From a virus: DNA of 36,126 nt. Position 1 is the stretch's first letter. Each line of letters starts with the position of its first letter. Shown piece by piece: positions 20,932 through 28,625 of the stretch. Location of the stretch: positions 1 to 36,126 of the IMG/VR virus record IMGVR_UViG_3300017987_000207; one strand, given 5' to 3'. Under the pieces are notes generated by a model, which worked only from the letters and a program-made list of their open reading frames with translations, searched no databases and was not told where the DNA came from. Made by a program: the position numbers and the translations under genes.

Positions 20932-22004
20932 AGTTCCGGACCCGTCTCCGGCGGCTCCGGGACTGGTTCCGGCGTGAATGCGCCAGGGCGGACGAGCTCG
21001 ACCTGCGCGACGCGACCGCCCGCGCTCGAGGCTTGGAACTGCACGCCGGAGAGGAGCATATCGACCGGGCTCCCGTTCGCGTTTCCGATCCCGAGAACCT
21101 CGTCGAACACGGGAACGAGCTCGCCGGGTTGCCACACATGACCGCCGAGGGTCCATCCCTGGAGGCCGTAGGTCACACGGTACGCTCGAGCGGAGCGCCC
21201 CGACGCCTCGAACGCGACCCGCGTCTCGAGGTCCGACTGTCCGAGCGCGCTCTCCGAGAGGACGACGAGCGTCCGAGCTCGGCGGATCCCCGGATCGAAC
21301 GCCTCCGCCCGGAGAGTCTGCCCCGGGCCGGCCGTGTCCCACGCCGCGGCGCCGATCGCCTGCCCGTGGGCGATGTACCGGGAGAACCGACCCGACTCGC
21401 TCTCGCGGACGCTCGCCGAGAGAATATTCGCGCCTCGAGTGATCGAGACGGGGCTCCTCGAGCTCCCGGGTCGGTCGAAGTAGACCCCGTTTCCCCCATC
21501 GTCGCGCGGGAGGAGCCCTCGGAACCGGGCGAGCCGGTCGATCGCCGAGAACACGCTCTCGCCGGTCTGTAGGGCGAATTTCGAGATAGAACCGCCGGCC
21601 GGGTCCGAGAGGTCGGACCGGAAGCGGATCAGCGGATAGGGCTCGAGTAGCTGCCCGACGATCGTCGCGACCTTCGCGCCGGTCCATTCGCCCGGCTCGT
21701 GAATCGCGCTCGAGTCGATGAGATCGGCGACGATCGACCGGCCGCCGGCGGCGACGCGGTTCGAGCTCGCATCATAGAAGCGCTCGAGCTCCTCGATCGC
21801 CCCCGTCACGAGCTCCTGGCCGTCGAGGAGGATCCGGGCGACGTCGCCGCGCTGGATTGCGCGCGCGATCGGGTCGCCGGGCTCGATCTCGGCGAACTCG
21901 AACCGAAACGATCCCGCGAGCGCGTCGATCCGTCTCGAGACGGAGAGCGACGCCCACCCCTCGAGAAGCTGCCCACCGACGGCGATCTCGATTCGCTCGG
22001 TCAC
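20925..22004 (-). CDS. Mu gpP (gp44)-like baseplate hub
   Basis: Product of 359 aa. It starts ERIEIAVGGQLLEGWASLSV, then AGSFRFEF and RGDVARILLDGQELVTGAIE, the standard start of gpP/T4-gp27-like hub proteins. IVGQLLEPYPLIRFRSDLSD, QTGESVFSAIDRLARFRGLL and SESGRFSRYIAHGQ complete the family pattern, with YGLQGWTLGGHVWQPGELVP near the C-terminus. It forms the trimeric ring under the spike. ATG at 22004 overlaps gpN by 4 bp. The Pro/Glu-rich C-terminal tail is an extra. Confidence 0.92.
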   Translation of the reverse strand: MTERIEIAVGGQLLEGWASLSVSRRIDALAGSFRFEFAEIEPGDPIARAIQRGDVARILLDGQELVTGAIEELERFYDASSNRVAAGGRSIVADLIDSSAIHEPGEWTGAKVATIVGQLLEPYPLIRFRSDLSDPAGGSISKFALQTGESVFSAIDRLARFRGLLPRDDGGNGVYFDRPGSSRSPVSITRGANILSASVRESESGRFSRYIAHGQAIGAAAWDTAGPGQTLRAEAFDPGIRRARTLVVLSESALGQSDLETRVAFEASGRSARAYRVTYGLQGWTLGGHVWQPGELVPVFDEVLGIGNANGSPVDMLLSGVQFQASSAGGRVAQVELVRPGAFTPEPVPEPPETGPELW

Positions 22005-23224
22005 TCGGAGAGAACCTCGAGGACCGTCCCGAAGTCGACGCGGCCCGGGTTCCGAATGACGCCGCGGTTCCTCGAGACGATCTCGAGCTCGCGCCCGGCG
22101 TCCCCGTAGAGCCGTTGGGCCAGGGCGAGGACGGGCTCCGAATTCGAGAGCGTGAGAGAGACGCGAGCCGGGAGGCGGGCCGAGCGGGTGTCAATGTCCC
22201 GAATCATCGCGGCGCGCGTGGCGCGGAGCCGGGACACTTGATCGTCGGCGTTCGCATCGGAGGCGGCCTCGATTGCGGCCGCGAGCTCGGCCGCGAGCTC
22301 GTCGCGGATCTCGGCGGCCTGCGTCGAGCTCACGAACTCGATCCGCCTCGAGACGTTCGCCCTCTCGACGGCGGCGAGTCGCCGGATCACGCCGACGAGG
22401 GCGTCCTGATTTTCCTTTTGCAGTCGCCGGGCGACGGTCTGGTTCCCGGGATCGACGAGGGTCGCCCCGAACTCCGCGACCGAAGCGAGCGAGCGATACA
22501 CGGCCAGCGGAGCCAACGGGAGGGCCGCGATCGACTCGAACGTCCGCCGAATCTGCGCGACGCCGACGGCCGCGTCGACGATCGTCCCCGCGATCGTGTC
22601 CTCGAGGGTCTGGACCTGCCGGACGACGTCGTCGAGCTCGTCCGCGAGCTCGGTCACGGCCTGGAGCTCGTCGAGCGCCCCGCGGATCGCCGCGGCGGCC
22701 TCGTTCGCCACGGCGACGCCTGCGTCGATGGTCGCCTGCGCCTGGCCGCCGATCTCGAACGCGTCGGCGAACCATCCCTCGAGCGCGTCGAGGGCCTCTC
22801 CGACGAACGTCTCGACGCGCCCCCCGGTGTCCGGGCGGGCGTTCGGAATGGCCGGGTGTCCGGCCTCGACGGCGGAGAACTCGACTCGGTGATTCCGCGC
22901 CTCGCCGGCCGGCTCCGAGATCCGGAAATCGGTCACGGCGACGGCGATCGGCTCGAGGTGGGGGAGCGTGAGCTCGTGAGGCCCGGCGCGCTCGAGGAGC
23001 TTCCGGAGCCGGGAGGCCGCGAGATCGTGGTCCTCGCCGAGAACGATCGCCCGGACCGAAAACGTCCGCGCGGAGCGGCCGAGGTCTTCGGCGTAGGGCG
23101 TGTCGCGCCCGAAATACTGATGGACGTCGATCCGGCGACCGCCGGTCGAGGTCGCCTCGAGGATCGCGAGCTCGACGTCTCCGAGCCGCGCCTCGCGGCG
23201 TCGTGTTTCCCATCCCTCGGCCAT
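22001..23224 (-). CDS. Mu gpN (gp43)-like tail/DNA circularisation protein
   Basis: Product of 407 aa. The first 95 residues contain RRIDVHQYFGRDTPYAEDLG, RSARTFSVRAIVLGEDHDLA and PHELTLPHLEPIAV, the 'DNA circularisation protein N-terminus' domain of Mu gpN. The rest is a long Ala/Arg/Glu-rich helical part (ALDEL...LDDVVRQVQTLEDT) with a C-terminal module ending VSLTLSNSEPVLALAQRLYG, resembling a tail lysM-like or gpX-like end. The protein is needed for tail assembly between tape measure and hub. ATG at 23224. Confidence 0.88.
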   Translation of the reverse strand: MAEGWETRRREARLGDVELAILEATSTGGRRIDVHQYFGRDTPYAEDLGRSARTFSVRAIVLGEDHDLAASRLRKLLERAGPHELTLPHLEPIAVAVTDFRISEPAGEARNHRVEFSAVEAGHPAIPNARPDTGGRVETFVGEALDALEGWFADAFEIGGQAQATIDAGVAVANEAAAAIRGALDELQAVTELADELDDVVRQVQTLEDTIAGTIVDAAVGVAQIRRTFESIAALPLAPLAVYRSLASVAEFGATLVDPGNQTVARRLQKENQDALVGVIRRLAAVERANVSRRIEFVSSTQAAEIRDELAAELAAAIEAASDANADDQVSRLRATRAAMIRDIDTRSARLPARVSLTLSNSEPVLALAQRLYGDAGRELEIVSRNRGVIRNPGRVDFGTVLEVLSE

Positions 23225-23233
23225 CGGAGCCCC

Positions 23234-24655
23234 CTACGCCGGACCGAGAGCCTCGCCGCCGGCGAGGTCGAGCTCGAGGCCCGGGTCGGACGTTTCGGCC
23301 TGCACGACGCGAGCTCGGCGGTCGTCGAGCTCGATCGCGATCCGGCCTCCCACGTTGGCGGCGGTCTGCGAGACGGCCCCTTCGGACGCCAGGACGCCCC
23401 CGAGCGTTTCGCCGTAGAGCGCGACGGCCTTCTCCGCGATCGGTCCGAGGAACTCGCCGACGCGTGAGAGCGCGGGCGTTAGTTTGTTCACGAGCTCGAG
23501 GACGATCGAGATCCCGGAGCCGACGGCCTCGAGCGTGTTCGCCAGGAACCCGAACACGACGCCGACCGCCTTTCCGACCGTCTCCCAACCGCCCATCTTG
23601 TCGAATAGCTCGACGACGACCTCGGAGAGTCTCGAGAACGTGGCCGAGAGGTCGCCCGATCCCTGCGAGAGTCCGCGGACGCTGGCCCACCCCTTCGCGA
23701 ACCCGGCGGAAAGCTGGCCCCAAATAGCGCGGAGCCGCTCCATTGCGTTTCGGAGCCCCTCGCCGATCGCTTCGCGGTTCCGGTCGATCAGCCGTTGCAT
23801 TCGCTCGAACGCGGGAATCGCCCGATTCAGGAGGACGTCGTTCACAATGGGCGCGAGCGCCTGTCCGAGCGACCGCTGCACGTTGCCGAGCGCGATTTGA
23901 GCGTTCGAGATCGAACCGGCGAGCGTCTCCGCTTGCTCGGCCGCGGCCCCGAACGCGGGACCGCCCTCGCGCGTCATGCGGCGGAGAGCCGCGGCAAGCT
24001 GCCCGGCGGACACCTCGGACACCTTCGACGCCCCGGTGATCCGCATGATTTCGGCCGAGATCCCCGCTTCGCGGAGGACGTCCGCGGAGCCGAGGCCGGC
24101 CGAGAAAGCGCGTTGCAGGTTCTCGCCGATCTGCTCGACGGGCTTCCCGTAGGCGGCGGCGAGGTCGGACGCGATCGAGGTGAACTCCGCGACCCTGTCC
24201 GTGTTCCCCTTGAAAATGACGGCCATCGACGCGGCCGTGTTCCCGAGCTCCTCGAGCGAGAACGGCGTCCGCGTGGCGAGCCGGTCGACACCCTCGAGGA
24301 CCTCGCGGGCGCCCTCGAGGTTCCCCGTCAGGACCTTGAGGCGGACCCCGAGCGACTCATAGGCCGCGGCGGCCTGGAGTCCTCCCGAGGCGGCACGTCC
24401 GAGCGCGACCCCCAGCCCCACGGCGACGAACGCCGTCGCGGCGGCGGCGGCCTTGCCGAGTTTCTTCCCGAGCGAGAGGACGCCGCGGCCGAGCTTGTCG
24501 AGCTTCGCCTCTCGAGCGAGCGACGCGAGCGCGTTCCGAACCTTCCGGACGGGTCGCGTCATGCGTTCTATTCGGCGGTTCACGGCCCGGATAGGCGCGG
24601 CGGTCTTGTCGATCGCGTCAAGGACGAGCTTCAGTCGCTCCTCGCCTCTCGCCAT
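23234..24655 (-). CDS. Tail tape-measure protein
   Basis: Product of 473 aa. The basic N-terminus (VLDAIDKTAAPIRAVNRRIE) fits phage tape-measure/minor tail proteins. LRLKVLTGNLEGAREVLEGV-like sequence, TRTPFSLEELGNTAASMAVI and QIGENLQRAFSAG are typical of the 'TMP' domain of Mu-type phages. Hydrophobic segments lie at about 68-85 and 365-395. At about 0.15 nm per residue it predicts a short tail, near 70 nm. It is shorter than many tape measures. ATG at 24655, four bases after the frameshift-extension stop. Confidence 0.88.
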   Translation of the reverse strand: MARGEERLKLVLDAIDKTAAPIRAVNRRIERMTRPVRKVRNALASLAREAKLDKLGRGVLSLGKKLGKAAAAATAFVAVGLGVALGRAASGGLQAAAAYESLGVRLKVLTGNLEGAREVLEGVDRLATRTPFSLEELGNTAASMAVIFKGNTDRVAEFTSIASDLAAAYGKPVEQIGENLQRAFSAGLGSADVLREAGISAEIMRITGASKVSEVSAGQLAAALRRMTREGGPAFGAAAEQAETLAGSISNAQIALGNVQRSLGQALAPIVNDVLLNRAIPAFERMQRLIDRNREAIGEGLRNAMERLRAIWGQLSAGFAKGWASVRGLSQGSGDLSATFSRLSEVVVELFDKMGGWETVGKAVGVVFGFLANTLEAVGSGISIVLELVNKLTPALSRVGEFLGPIAEKAVALYGETLGGVLASEGAVSQTAANVGGRIAIELDDRRARVVQAETSDPGLELDLAGGEALGPA

Positions 24656-24658
24656 CGT

Positions 24659-24883
24659 TCACACCTCCGCGCCTCGAGCTCGAGCCTCGAGGACCCGTCG
24701 CGCCTGCCGCTCCCACCGTTGGAGATCCCGCAGCGTGAGCCGGTGGAGCTCACGCGGCGGCCACGAGTAGACGAGCGCCAGGGTCCCGAGGGCGTCCTCG
24801 AGCCAGGGCGGCGAGCTCCACTCGATCAGTCGAACCGGCCGGCGTCTCCGCCGGTCAATCGGCCTCGTCGAGCTCGCCGTCGC
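24659..24883 (-). CDS. gpE-like C-terminal extension of gp41 (made by frameshift)
   Basis: An open frame in the +1/-2 phase relative to gp41. It reads WSSPPWLEDALGTLALVYSW, then PPRELHRLTLRDLQRWERQA and RRVLEARARGAEV, with the 'W-P-P-x-E-L...L..W' signature of gpE/gp41'-type proteins in P2- and Mu-like phages. No ATG, GTG or TTG lies upstream of the conserved part, so it should be reached from gp41 by frameshift. A -2 slip after Gly codon 24884-24882 would give 112 + 74 = 186 aa. The product guides tape-measure folding together with gp41. Confidence 0.75.
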   Translation of the reverse strand, partial: ATASSTRPIDRRRRRPVRLIEWSSPPWLEDALGTLALVYSWPPRELHRLTLRDLQRWERQARRVLEARARGAEV

Positions 24884-25217
24884 CCTGGTCGTCGTCGTCG
24901 ATCTCGACGCCGGTCAAGTCGGCGACGATCTCGGTCGCCGCGTTGAAATCCGCGAACGCCATCGTCGCGAGCGAGCTCGTGTCGACGCCGGTGCAGTATT
25001 CGACCATGTAGGCCGTCGGGCTCGTCCACTTCCGGCCCTTCGCCTTGACGCCGGACGCGAGCGCGGCGTTATCGTCGCGCACGCGCTCGAGTCCGATCAT
25101 CATCCCGGCGTCGGGCTCGACGAACTCGAGGACCTCGAGGGATTCGCCGGCGTAGTGGATAGGCTTCCGGAGCTTGAGCGTCCGAACGATCTCGCGGGAG
25201 TCTCGATCGCCGGCCAC
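24855..25217 (-). CDS. Mu gp41-like tail assembly chaperone
   Basis: Product of 120 aa. VRTLKLRKPIHYAGESLEVL followed by EFVEPDAGMMIGLE is the start typical of the Mu gp41/P2 gpE-type tail assembly chaperones. SPTAYMVEYCTGVDTSSLAT and MAFADFNAATEIVADL complete it. The acidic C-terminus (EIDDDDQGDGELDEAD) contains the shift site. It lies between tube and tape measure as expected. GTG start at 25217 overlaps the tube stop (TAGTG). Confidence 0.88.
   Translation of the reverse strand: MAGDRDSREIVRTLKLRKPIHYAGESLEVLEFVEPDAGMMIGLERVRDDNAALASGVKAKGRKWTSPTAYMVEYCTGVDTSSLATMAFADFNAATEIVADLTGVEIDDDDQGDGELDEAD
24880..24885 (-). promoter_or_regulatory. GGGCGA candidate -2 frameshift site
   Basis: The minus strand reads CAG GGC GAC in the gp41 frame. 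As I recall, phage Mu uses GGGCGA for a -2 frameshift at the equivalent gene. The extension frame is blocked upstream by a TGA (in GACTTGACC near 24915), so the shift must fall between there and 24855. GGGCGA is common in this genome, so motif alone is weak evidence; the frame arithmetic is the stronger point. Confidence 0.55.
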
Positions 25218-25576
25218 TAGATTTCACGCCCCGACATGCCGACGAAACGGGCCGTAAACTCGCCCTCCTCGGTCGACGCCTCGAGCGCCCCGGTGAACGA
25301 CGCGCGCTCGAGGACGATCGTTTTCCCGTTCTCGAGTTGGAGCGTGATCGTCGTATCGACCACGCCCTGCAATGCCTCGAGGTCGACGTCCGCGGCGTCC
25401 ATCGACGCGAACTCGACGAACGGCGGCGCGGGAACGACCTTGAACCCGAGGACGCCGGTCTGCCCCATGACCTCCTCGCGCATCTTCCCGCCGAGCGAGT
25501 AGCTAACGGGTCCCTTGACCCGGATCACGTCGCCCCCCGACCGAAGCGAGACGACTCCATTCTGCGGCGCACCCAT
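25217..25576 (-). CDS. Tail tube protein (Mu gpM/gp40-like)
   Basis: Product of 119 aa. GDVIRVKGPVSYSLGGKMRE, EVMGQTGVLGFKV, ITLQLENGKTIVLERASFTG and EGEFTARFVGMSGREI fit the Mu tail tube family (PF10618). Length is right for the family. It polymerises inside the sheath around the tape measure. ATG at 25576 has an AGGAGGG ribosome site in the 29-bp spacer after the sheath gene. Confidence 0.92.
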   Translation of the reverse strand: MGAPQNGVVSLRSGGDVIRVKGPVSYSLGGKMREEVMGQTGVLGFKVVPAPPFVEFASMDAADVDLEALQGVVDTTITLQLENGKTIVLERASFTGALEASTEEGEFTARFVGMSGREI

Positions 25577-25605
25577 CGGCTAGCCCTCCTGTTCGTCCGA
25601 GCTCG

Positions 25606-27066
25606 CTAGAGCCGGAACTGCACGAGCGTCGCGCTCACGCGAAGCTGATTCACGAAATTGGGAGCGAGGACGACGTCGAGCCGGTTCGGATCCGATCCGT
25701 TGATCTCGAACGTCGAATTCGCGGCGAACCCGGGCGCGTCCTCGCAGAGTCCCGCGTCGACGAGCTCCTGATAGAACGCGACCGCCTCGGCCTTGTAGAC
25801 GGTCGGCGTCACGAGCGCGGAGCCGGGCGCGGGCGGCGTGCCCCCGTCGGCCGCGAGCTTGTGCCGCGGGAACCGCGTCGCCACCCGATCGGGCCATGCC
25901 TTCCGGAAGAACGAAAGCAGGAGGACGAGATTCACGTCGAGGAACGCGTCCGACGGCGCCCCGGCGTCGTTCTCTTGGTACATCGTAATCAGGCGTTCGA
26001 TTCGGGTCTTCCCGCTCCGGTCGTGCTTGACGGTCGAAATCCCGTCATGCAGGAGGAGGTCGCGCTCCGCGTCGGTAAAGCGGTCCTCCTCGGCGGGCGA
26101 GAACCCGGGGAGCTCGAGGGTCTGAAACGGCCGGCCAGGATCGGCCGAGCCGTAGCGAGCCACGAGCGCCGCGATCGACGTCGTCCGAAGGAACATCACG
26201 CCCGGGAACGGTTCGGCTCCGAGCGACACGAGGTAACGCGAATTGTAGGCGTCGCCGACGACGGCGAGGCCGCTCGCGGTCGTCGACGTGATACCGGAGA
26301 ACGCGAGCCCCGAATTCGCGACCGTCGCGTCGTCGCGCGCGGCGAGCTCGACGTCGAGCTCTCCGAGCGGGGCCACCGAGAGGCCGAAGCAATGCGCGAT
26401 GATGTCATATTGCGTCGAACCCATCGAAGCGAGAGCCGTCGCGAGCGTAGGCTGCCCGCCGCCCACCTGGGTAACGGCGACCGTCGCCGTGAGGCCGTTC
26501 GGGAGCCGCTCCCCTCGTAGGTGGCTGTGCCGGACGTCGATCTGCGCGCCCGACGCTCCGACGTGCTTCGCCGTGAGCGTGACGACCGCGAGCGCCGAGC
26601 TCGCCGTGACGAGGCTATTCGGATCGGCGTCGATGACGGCCTCGAGCGCGGCCGCGTTCGCGTTGTTGTCGTCGGTGGTCTGGACGACGTATCGGTCGCC
26701 GCCGATGTAGAACGCGACCGGACCGCCCGCCCCCGAACCGCCGAACGTGATCGTCACGGTATGCGAATCGCCGGCCGGATCCGCGACGAGGAGGAGATCG
26801 ACCTCGCTCCGCTGATTTACGGCGAACCACGCCTCCGCCATCCGAGCGGCGAACGACCCGGCGCCGGCGTACTCGATCGCCTCCTCGTAGGAGGTGATCC
26901 GGGTCGGCGTGTCGACCGCCAGGGTCCCGGCGGCGATTTTCTGCCCGAGGATCAGCCCCCGGAGCGGATAGGAGCCGACGCCGACCTCGGCGAGACTCGG
27001 GTCGATCTCGAGATAGGTTCCCGGGGTCCGAATGTCGGCCGGGATTTGTCCGAAGGAAACGGCCAT
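25606..27066 (-). CDS. Contractile tail sheath protein (Mu gpL-like)
   Basis: Product of 486 aa. The N-terminal FGQIPADIRTPGTYLEIDPS is the classical sheath opening, then RGLILGQKIAAGTLAVDTPT and ITSYEEAIEYAGAGSFAARM. The C-terminal part has SFFRKAWPDRVATRFPRHKL and KAEAVAFYQELVDAGLCED with a final strand VNQLRVSATLVQFRL that would complete the sheath handshake. It contracts during injection. ATG at 27066. Length matches Mu-type sheaths (about 490 aa). Confidence 0.95.
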   Translation of the reverse strand: MAVSFGQIPADIRTPGTYLEIDPSLAEVGVGSYPLRGLILGQKIAAGTLAVDTPTRITSYEEAIEYAGAGSFAARMAEAWFAVNQRSEVDLLLVADPAGDSHTVTITFGGSGAGGPVAFYIGGDRYVVQTTDDNNANAAALEAVIDADPNSLVTASSALAVVTLTAKHVGASGAQIDVRHSHLRGERLPNGLTATVAVTQVGGGQPTLATALASMGSTQYDIIAHCFGLSVAPLGELDVELAARDDATVANSGLAFSGITSTTASGLAVVGDAYNSRYLVSLGAEPFPGVMFLRTTSIAALVARYGSADPGRPFQTLELPGFSPAEEDRFTDAERDLLLHDGISTVKHDRSGKTRIERLITMYQENDAGAPSDAFLDVNLVLLLSFFRKAWPDRVATRFPRHKLAADGGTPPAPGSALVTPTVYKAEAVAFYQELVDAGLCEDAPGFAANSTFEINGSDPNRLDVVLAPNFVNQLRVSATLVQFRL

Positions 27067-27072
27067 CGCGGG

Positions 27073-27321
27073 CTACTCCTCGGCCGAGGCTTCGTCGGCC
27101 TCGTCCTCGTTCGTGCTCTCCGAGGCGACGCGCGCCTGCGCGCGCTCGTCGAGCGTTGCGGGTTCCGGGTCGAGCTCGAGCGTGATCGCCCCTCGCTGCG
27201 CCTGCCGGACCCAATGAGACGAGAACGCGACGCGCGCGCCCTCCTCCGGGATTCGTTGTTTCGTGAAGGGATCGCGGACGAGGTGTCCCTCGTTCGGCGT
27301 GATCCGAAGGAATCGAGGCAT
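27073..27321 (-). CDS. DUF2635 family protein (Mu gp38-like)
   Basis: An 82-aa product. MPRFLRITPNEGHLVRDPFT, then GARVAFSSHWVRQAQRGAIT, follows the DUF2635 pattern (P-x-x-G-x-x-V-x-D-P ... G-x-x-V-x-x-x-x-x-W-x-R). An acidic C-terminal tail (EDEADEASAEE) is added. In Mu this small gene also precedes the sheath. The role is unknown; it may aid sheath or neck assembly. ATG at 27321. Confidence 0.85.
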   Translation of the reverse strand: MPRFLRITPNEGHLVRDPFTKQRIPEEGARVAFSSHWVRQAQRGAITLELDPEPATLDERAQARVASESTNEDEADEASAEE

Positions 27322-27330
27322 AGGGTCCCC

Positions 27331-27897
27331 CTAGCTTTGCGGGATCGAGATCGAGTCGTCGGGATCGTCCGCCGCGGCGTCGCCGACGTCGTAACGGACC
27401 TCGTTCGTGTCGAAATCGTTCGGGTAGGCGTCGGCGAGCTCGCGGCCATACTCGAGCGCCCATCGGACGCGCGACGCGTAGGTTTTCAGGCTTCCGTCGA
27501 CGACGGCGACGATCTCGGTCCCCGAATAGCGGGCCTGTCGGACGTCGAGCGGAGCGAAGCGCGTCACCTCGAGGGCGTTCACGACGAGCTCGAGCGCGGC
27601 GGCCGCTTCGTCGGCCTCGTCCTCGAACGTCGTCGCGGCCTTGACCTTCGTCGCGTGGACGAACTCGATCACGAGCTCGGACGTGATCCGGTAGGTGCGC
27701 GGGCTCTCGAGGAGGAGTTCGTCGTCGGCCGTGTCGCCGGTGACGTAGACGAGGACGAGCGGGAGGTCCTCGTCGGTCGCGGGGAGTAGGCGCCCCGCTT
27801 GAATTCGGTTCGGGTCGTTCGAGACGAGCGCCAGGAGGGCGGCGTCGGCCTGGAGCGCGGCGACGACGAGGTCGCGGATCGCTTTCCGGGTGGGCAC
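27331..27897 (-). CDS. Tail completion/terminator-like protein (Mu gp37 position)
   Basis: Product of 188 aa. It begins with KAIRDLVVAALQADAALLAL and DPNRIQAGRLLPATDEDLPL, followed by VLVYVTGDTADDELLLESPR and YRITSELVIEFVHATK, the general look of phage tail terminator proteins that cap the tail tube. EDEADEAAAALELVVNAL forms the long helix and a strand-rich C-terminus follows. Position between head-joining genes and sheath agrees with Mu gp37. GTG start at 27897. Confidence 0.7.
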   Translation of the reverse strand: MPTRKAIRDLVVAALQADAALLALVSNDPNRIQAGRLLPATDEDLPLVLVYVTGDTADDELLLESPRTYRITSELVIEFVHATKVKAATTFEDEADEAAAALELVVNALEVTRFAPLDVRQARYSGTEIVAVVDGSLKTYASRVRWALEYGRELADAYPNDFDTNEVRYDVGDAAADDPDDSISIPQS

Positions 27898-27898
27898 G

Positions 27899-28222
27899 CT
27901 ATCGCCTCCCGAGCGCGAGGGCCGTAAATGCCCCGTCGTCCTCTCGGACGCGGTCGGTCACGACGTACTCGCCGCAATAGGGGCCGTCGAGGACGTCGAG
28001 CTCGTCCTCGACTCGGACGCCGAGCGTCTCCTCGGTTCGGACGAGCGCGGAGAGGTCCGGGATTCGGAACTCGAGCTCGCTCGCTTGACCGGCGAGCTCG
28101 GCCGAGGGCGCCTCGACGATCGCCGTCAGGCGGAGCTCGCCGATTCGTCTCGAGCGAATGCGGACCGCGCTCCCGAAGTCATTCAGGAGCGCGGCCCGAT
28201 CGCTGGGGGATTCGACGGGCAA
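27899..28222 (-). CDS. Head-tail joining protein-like
   Basis: Product of 107 aa. RAALLNDFGSAVRI at the start, then strand-rich sequence (ELRLTAIVEAPSAEL, LEFRIPDLSALVRTEETLGV, YVVTDRVREDDGAFTALALG), resembles small beta-barrel head-completion proteins (lambda FII/Mu gp35-36 position). The TTG at 28222 overlaps the upstream stop as TAGTTG; no other start precedes the conserved part. Family assignment is by position and fold impression. Confidence 0.6.
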   Translation of the reverse strand: MPVESPSDRAALLNDFGSAVRIRSRRIGELRLTAIVEAPSAELAGQASELEFRIPDLSALVRTEETLGVRVEDELDVLDGPYCGEYVVTDRVREDDGAFTALALGRR

Positions 28223-28513
28223 CTAGTCGCCGTCCGTCGCTTCGTCGGCCTTCTTCGCGACGGCCTTCTTCGCGGCCTTGCGCTTCGGCTCGTCGGAGCC
28301 GTCGCCCGTGAGCGGCGTTCCCTTCGCGGCCTTCTCGTCCGAGGGCGCGGGGGAAGCGAGTCCGCCGTCGCAGAGCTCGAGAGCCTCGCGCGTGCGGAGC
28401 TCGACGACGTCGTCGACCTCGTAGCGCTCGAGGCGGGGATTCATGTAGGCGCGGAGGCGCCGCGGGTGGTGGAGTCGAACCTTGAGCGACTCCGGAGCCT
28501 TTTCGTCGGGCAT
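28223..28513 (-). CDS. Small head-region protein with Lys/Ala tail
   Basis: Product of 96 aa. The first half, SLKVRLHHPRRLRAYMNPRL, then YEVDDVVELRTREALELCDG, is like small proteins found after the capsid gene in many phages. The second half is disordered and Lys/Ala-rich (KRKAAKKAVAKKADEA), likely to bind DNA or capsid. ATG at 28513. It follows the hairpin pair after the capsid gene. Possible head-completion or decoration function. Confidence 0.6.
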   Translation of the reverse strand: MPDEKAPESLKVRLHHPRRLRAYMNPRLERYEVDDVVELRTREALELCDGGLASPAPSDEKAAKGTPLTGDGSDEPKRKAAKKAVAKKADEATDGD

Positions 28514-28541
28514 CGGTCGTTTTCCTTTCGGGAGTCAGTGA

Positions 28542-28606
28542 GTCGGCCAGGGCGGCGGCGTGAACCGCCGCCCCGACCCACTCGAGAGGCCGGAGGGGAA
28601 TCCGGC
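28542..28606 (-). terminator. Hairpins downstream of the capsid gene
   Basis: GTCG...GGGCGGCGG (28542-28558) pairs with CCGCCGCCC...CGAC (28565-28577) around a six-base loop. A second stem pairs GCCGGA (28589-28594) with TCCGGC (28601-28606). Neither has a U-tract. They may attenuate transcription beyond the heavily expressed capsid gene or protect its mRNA 3' end. Confidence 0.4.
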
Positions 28607-28625
28607 AGCCATCACGAACCCGTGA

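Noticed and set aside
24826-25029. Arg/Asp-rich frame after gp41 as the -1 frameshift product
   Set aside because: The -1 frame stops soon (24826) and lacks the conserved W-P-P...W sequence, which is in the -2/+1 frame.
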